Assembly: GCA_023251895.1 (NCBI GenBank)
Contig: JAHEXX010000011.1
Span: 1-32,346, forward strand
Source: a bacterium
GTDB lineage: Bacteria > Actinomycetota > UBA4738 > HRBIN12
Reading direction: 5' to 3'
DNA length: 32,346 nucleotides
Positions within the stretch are counted from its first letter, which is position 1. Each line of letters begins with the position of its first letter. The translations under genes were made by a program, and so were the position numbers. The notes beneath the pieces were generated by a model that saw only the letters and a program-made list of their open reading frames with translations, had not been told where the DNA came from and did not search any database. Positions 25,618-32,346 of the stretch are shown piece after piece.

Positions 25618-26082
25618 TTGCTCAAGATCTCCCAGAAGCTGGAATACGCGATGCGGGCCATGATCGAGCTGGCGCTGCGAAAGGACGACGGCGCGCTGGT
25701 GCCGGCCCGGGAGATCGCGGAGCGACAACAGGTCCCCTTGCGGTTCCTGGAGCAGCAGCTCGGCGCGTTGCACAAGGCCGGCCTGGTGGAGAGTTTCCGA
25801 GGTGCCGGCGGGGGGTGTCGCATCGCGCGGGACCCTGCCGAGATCCGGGTGGCCGACATCGCCGACGCCATCGAGGGCCAGCTGTTCCCCATGTTCTGCC
25901 TGGAGCCCTCCGACCACACCTGCTTCCAGGACTCGAGGTGTGGGCTCCAGGGGTTCTGGGCGGACGTGGCGATCGCCATCCAGCGGGTCTTCGAGGAGAC
26001 CACCGTGGCGGACCTGGTGTCCCGGCAGAAGCGGATGAAGCCGCTGTTCGCGCCGGGCGAACTGATGAGCCGCCTGAACTAG
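25618..26082 (+). CDS. Rrf2 family transcriptional regulator, probable Fe-S sensor
   Basis: MLKISQKLEYAMRAMIELAL, wHTH region, C-X7-C-X5-C (FCLEPSDHTCFQDSRCGLQ); TTG start with SD aggaggg. Confidence 0.92.
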   Translation: MLKISQKLEYAMRAMIELALRKDDGALVPAREIAERQQVPLRFLEQQLGALHKAGLVESFRGAGGGCRIARDPAEIRVADIADAIEGQLFPMFCLEPSDHTCFQDSRCGLQGFWADVAIAIQRVFEETTVADLVSRQKRMKPLFAPGELMSRLN

Positions 26083-26133
26083 AGACGCCGGCCCGTACGT
26101 ACTGAACCTGATGTAGGCTCCGGGCGGGACCTT

Positions 26134-26161
26134 CCCCGGCCGGAGACGTTCCCGGCCGGGG
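26134..26161. terminator. GC-rich hairpin between convergent genes
   Basis: ccccggccgg-agacgttc-ccggccgggg, perfect 10-bp stem. Confidence 0.55.
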
Positions 26162-26179
26162 TCCGCGGTCGATGATCCC

Positions 26180-26332
26180 CTACGAAGCCTTGCCCAGGAT
26201 GCGCATGACCTTCGTGCCGCAGACCGGGCAGATGCCCTGCGCAGCCTTCCGGCCGTTCTTGAGGGTCACCTCTGTGCCCTCGAATTCGCGCTTGGCGCGG
26301 CACTTCACGCAGTACGCCTCGTACTTGGCCAC
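26180..26332 (-). CDS. small zinc-ribbon protein (DUF5679-like), 50 aa
   Basis: VAKYEAYCVKCRAKREFEGTEVTLKNGRKAAQGICPVCGTKVMRILGKAS; two CxxC; SD gaggg upstream. Confidence 0.88.
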   Translation of the reverse strand: MAKYEAYCVKCRAKREFEGTEVTLKNGRKAAQGICPVCGTKVMRILGKAS

Positions 26333-26520
26333 GCTGGCCCTCCCTTCCCCGACAACCTTGGAGGCCGCCGTCATGGCGGCCTCGTACGCACGATGCTCCC
26401 CCCTCCCAGGCACGTATGCAAGCACATCCCGTGCCTGAATCGTGCCTGATCGAGGTCGCCGCCGGGGCCCTTTCCCGAATACCATGAGCCCACACATACG
26501 CACGAAGGGACAGACGGGCC

Positions 26521-28482
<1,962 letters not shown>

Positions 28483-28538
28483 TCAGGGGCCGAGCTCCCA
28501 CCAGGTGGAGTGCTGGGCAGCAAGTAGTCTGGGCCATA

Positions 28539-30322
28539 CTAGTTGATCTGCTCGAGCATGAACGCCAGCTCCAGCTCGACGTGGTGGATGACCTCATCGA
28601 TCTGGTTGGCGTGGTGGCCCGTGCCGTACCGGTGCACCTGAACGTGGCCCCCGCGGGACCGAAGGGCGTCGACCCACCGCATGGCCTGGCCGATTGGGCA
28701 GCGGCTGTCGTGCTCCCCCGCGATGACCAGCACCGGCGCCCGCACGCGGTCTATGTAGGTCATGGGGTTGCGCTCCCGGTACAGGTCCGGAAACTCCTCC
28801 GGGCTCCCGCCGAGCGTGGCCAGGTCCCAGGCTCGGAGCGGCGGCGAGCATTCGTAGTGGCAGGCCTCGTAGTCGCCGACCGGGATGCCTCCGATCACGG
28901 CTCGCCACCGCTCCGGGTTCAGCCCGGCGTTCAACAGCGCGAGGTACCCGCCCCACGACCAGCCTTCCAGGACCACACGCTCGGGGTCGGCGACTCCCTG
29001 CGCGACCAGCGCGTCGAGGCAAGCGAGGATGTCCTCCGTCTCCGGAAACCCGATGTTCCCCTTCAGGGCCCTTCGGAACGCGACGCCGTACCCTGTGGAA
29101 CCGCGGTAGTTGACCAGCGCCACTGCGAAACCGAGGTCCACGAACGCCTGGACCTGCGGATCGAAGCGGTCCGCATAGTGCGACTCCGGCCCGCCGTGGA
29201 TGTCCATCACGAGGGGGAACGGTCCCCCGCCCGGTGGAGTCGCGAGGAACGCCTGGATCCGCTGCCCCGCAGGGTTCTCGAACCAGAGCGGTCGGTAAGG
29301 GCGTCCCTCGGGCGCCGGCTCGCCCTCCGGCGCGAGAACCGGGCGGCCGCCGGCCGTCAGTATGGCCGGCGGCCGGACGCTGTTGCTGGTACGCAGCCAT
29401 ACCTCGCCGTCCGGCCGAACGGCGGCGTCGGTGATCTCGCCGCGGGGATCGATGAGCAGCGTGAGCTCACGGGTGGCGAGGTCCAGGCGGTACAGCTGGT
29501 CGTACCCCTCGGACTGGTGGCGTAGCAGGAGCGCCGAGGCGTCGGGCCACCAGCACACCGGGAAGACCGCGCCCGGTAGGCCGATCTCGACGTCCTCGCG
29601 CTCCCCGGCGGCGAGGTTCCACAGGGCGGGCCGTTCGAATGCCTGCCGCTCGTGCACCACGGCCAGCCGGGGGTCTCCCGGGATCGGCGACCAAGCCACC
29701 GGCTCGAGATCCATGCCGGGATCGTGCAGTTCCCCCACGGCCTCGCCGGTCCGTAGGTCGAACGCTCGCAGCGCCATGTGGAGCAGGTCCCCGTGCTCGG
29801 CGTGCCGGACGCACAGGAGCGCCCCGTCGGCGGAGAGCCCGCCGGCGTTCTGGGGCCATTCCCGACCCACGATGAGCGGCGAGGAGTGCCGGTGGATCTC
29901 GACGGCCTCGCCCCCGTCGGTCGAAGCGTAGACGATGTACTCGGCGTCGCCGGAGAGGCCGACCGCGGTCACGCCGGCGACCATGGAAAGGCCCATCGCC
30001 CAGCCGTCGGGGACGCCCTCGACCAACCCCTCCGGCTCGGCGCCGCCGAACGACGCGACGAGCCAATGCCCGCGCTCGTCACCGGTCGGGTCGTGCCACC
30101 AGGCAACGCCGTCACCTTCGGGTGTGACGAAGGCGGCCTCGACCCCGACCGCCTCGTCCGTGACCTGCCGCCGTTCGCCGGTGGATAGGTCCCACGTCCA
30201 CGCCTGCTGGGAGCCGCTCTCGTTCGAGATCAGGGCCAGCCGCTCAGGGGCTACCGCCGACCAAGACGGGAGCCGAGATCGATCGCCGCGAACCGGCGCT
30301 TCCAGACAGGTTCCTCGGACAC
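28539..30322 (-). CDS. S9 family peptidase (prolyl oligopeptidase-like), with an apparent N-terminal frameshift
   Basis: Beta-propeller region then LVMDIHGGPESHYADRF, LEGWSWGGYLALL, VLVIAGEHDSRCPIGQA, GTGHHANQ; intact listed ORF is 28539..30026, coding-like sequence continues upstream in frame to about 30265, N-terminus VSEEPVWKRRFAA in another frame. Confidence 0.85.
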
Positions 30323-30326
30323 CTCC

Positions 30327-31433
30327 CTACGCTAGCGCGCGCGGCTCGTCCGAGGGAAGCCGTCGATGCTCCTCCGCCCTCGGCGAGTTGGGCCTCCGCT
30401 CCGGGTGCCGGACCAGAGGCCGCAGCCGGACCGTCAGCAGGGCGATGGCCAGAAGCGCCACGCCGGACAAGAGCAAGGCGAGCGGCCAACCGAGCGACTC
30501 GCTGAAGTAGTACCCGATGGTCCACAGCGTGTACACGAACAGCCCCGCGGCGCCGGACCTGAGCAGCACGGTCTGCCGGAGCGCCACGCTGCCCGCAAGG
30601 AACGCCGCGGAGACGGCGAGCCCTAGGAGCAGGTTCGACCCGGGTCCCTTCTCGGACATCACCATGGGTCCCACCAGCCCCGTCAGGGACCCCAGCGCCA
30701 GAGCCGTCCACACGGGCCGCAGGACCGAGCGCCACCCCGCCAGCACCCACGCGATGCCTAGCGCGGTGACCAGCCCGCCGGTCCAGATCCCGGGGTGCCT
30801 GTGGAACGTCTCCCAGCCGGCCCGGTCGGCCGCCGCCACGATTCCAGCGACCGTGAGGATGCTGGCCCCGAGCAAGGCGGCCTGTTCCATGCTTCGGGTA
30901 CGGAACTGGAACAGCGTCCAGGCCAGGAACGTCGCGCCGATCCCGGCGATCAGGACCGCGTAGTCCGCGAGGCCGGCCGCCACGTCGTGGGACAGGATCC
31001 ACAGGAACCAGGCGGTCGCGGCCACCGACACGCACCACAGGACGTCCGCGAGCCTTGCGAGCGCGGGCTCGTGGCTCCGTCGGAGCGACCATCCCGCGGC
31101 CAGGAACAGCGCGGCGGCAACGCCGGTGAGGGCGAGCCGCAGGCCGGGGGCGAGCTGGTCCCAGGTCTGGGCCGTCACGGCCAGGCCCGCCCCGACCACC
31201 AGCGCTGCCCCCACGTAGCCGATGGCCTCGGCGATCAGGGGAACCCGGGGCTCGGGGACAGGGGAAACCCGCCGGCGGGGCGGGGCGTGGGCCTCTTCGA
31301 ACGTGCGGATGGCCTCCGCCTGGGCCTTCGTGATCAGGGCCGCGCCGGTCCACCGGTCCAGCTCCCTCCGGAGTTTCTCTTCGGGAACCGCGCCGGTGCC
31401 CGGCCTGATGAACTCGGGCGCGCGCATACTCAT
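30327..31433 (-). CDS. DUF2157-like multi-pass membrane protein
   Basis: RRELDRWTGAALITKAQAEAIRTFE then many TM segments; ATG 31433 or 31427. Confidence 0.85.
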   Translation of the reverse strand: MSMRAPEFIRPGTGAVPEEKLRRELDRWTGAALITKAQAEAIRTFEEAHAPPRRRVSPVPEPRVPLIAEAIGYVGAALVVGAGLAVTAQTWDQLAPGLRLALTGVAAALFLAAGWSLRRSHEPALARLADVLWCVSVAATAWFLWILSHDVAAGLADYAVLIAGIGATFLAWTLFQFRTRSMEQAALLGASILTVAGIVAAADRAGWETFHRHPGIWTGGLVTALGIAWVLAGWRSVLRPVWTALALGSLTGLVGPMVMSEKGPGSNLLLGLAVSAAFLAGSVALRQTVLLRSGAAGLFVYTLWTIGYYFSESLGWPLALLLSGVALLAIALLTVRLRPLVRHPERRPNSPRAEEHRRLPSDEPRALA

Positions 31434-31524
31434 CACCCCTTCGGCTTCAGGGTCGCTCGAGCCTCGGCGCCGACATAGGGCTGATGGGCCCCCGCCGCGG
31501 CGGACCACCGGAGGTATCTGCGGC

Positions 31525-31555
31525 TTGCCATCCCAGCCGGATTTGGAGGTACAAT
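31525..31555 (+). promoter_or_regulatory. candidate groEL promoter
   Basis: TTGCCA-N19-TACAAT just upstream of CIRCE. Confidence 0.5.
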
Positions 31556-31558
31556 CCC

Positions 31559-32346
<788 letters not shown>

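Overview
High-GC, gene-dense chromosomal window that looks actinobacterial, with no phage, transposon or CRISPR signature. Left to right: a small hypothetical protein; radA; carD; a PIN/TRAM - ispD - ispF - TrmH/RlmB-type methyltransferase block; two proline-rich-tagged membrane proteins; tRNA-Thr(TGT); an M23 peptidase; a D-aminoacylase-type amidohydrolase with a GGDEF diguanylate cyclase; a sulfur region; two membrane proteins; a GAF/PAS histidine kinase; a DUF3263 protein; a LytR_C protein; a trehalose region (otsB convergent to otsA, a TreT-like glycosyltransferase and a receiver protein); an Rrf2 regulator; a DUF5679 zinc ribbon; acetyl-CoA synthetase; an S9 peptidase; a DUF2157 protein; and the start of groEL behind a perfect CIRCE. 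The sulfur region holds a SsuB/SsuC-like ABC pair, a DUF2292/YezD small protein, a TauE/SafE exporter, and a symmetric DsrE - TusA - SQR-like - TusA - DsrE operon. The best candidate for an undescribed system is that sulfur-relay operon, together with the two uncharacterised membrane proteins beside it and a divergent TauE operon preceded by an attenuator-like leader. Other structural signals are a palindromic, PafBC-like promoter placed for leaderless radA translation, a 21-bp-arm palindrome running into the tRNA-Thr 5' end, non-canonical start codons for otsB and a 51-aa ORF, and an apparent N-terminal frameshift in the S9 peptidase. All family assignments are from reading the translations; no database search was run.
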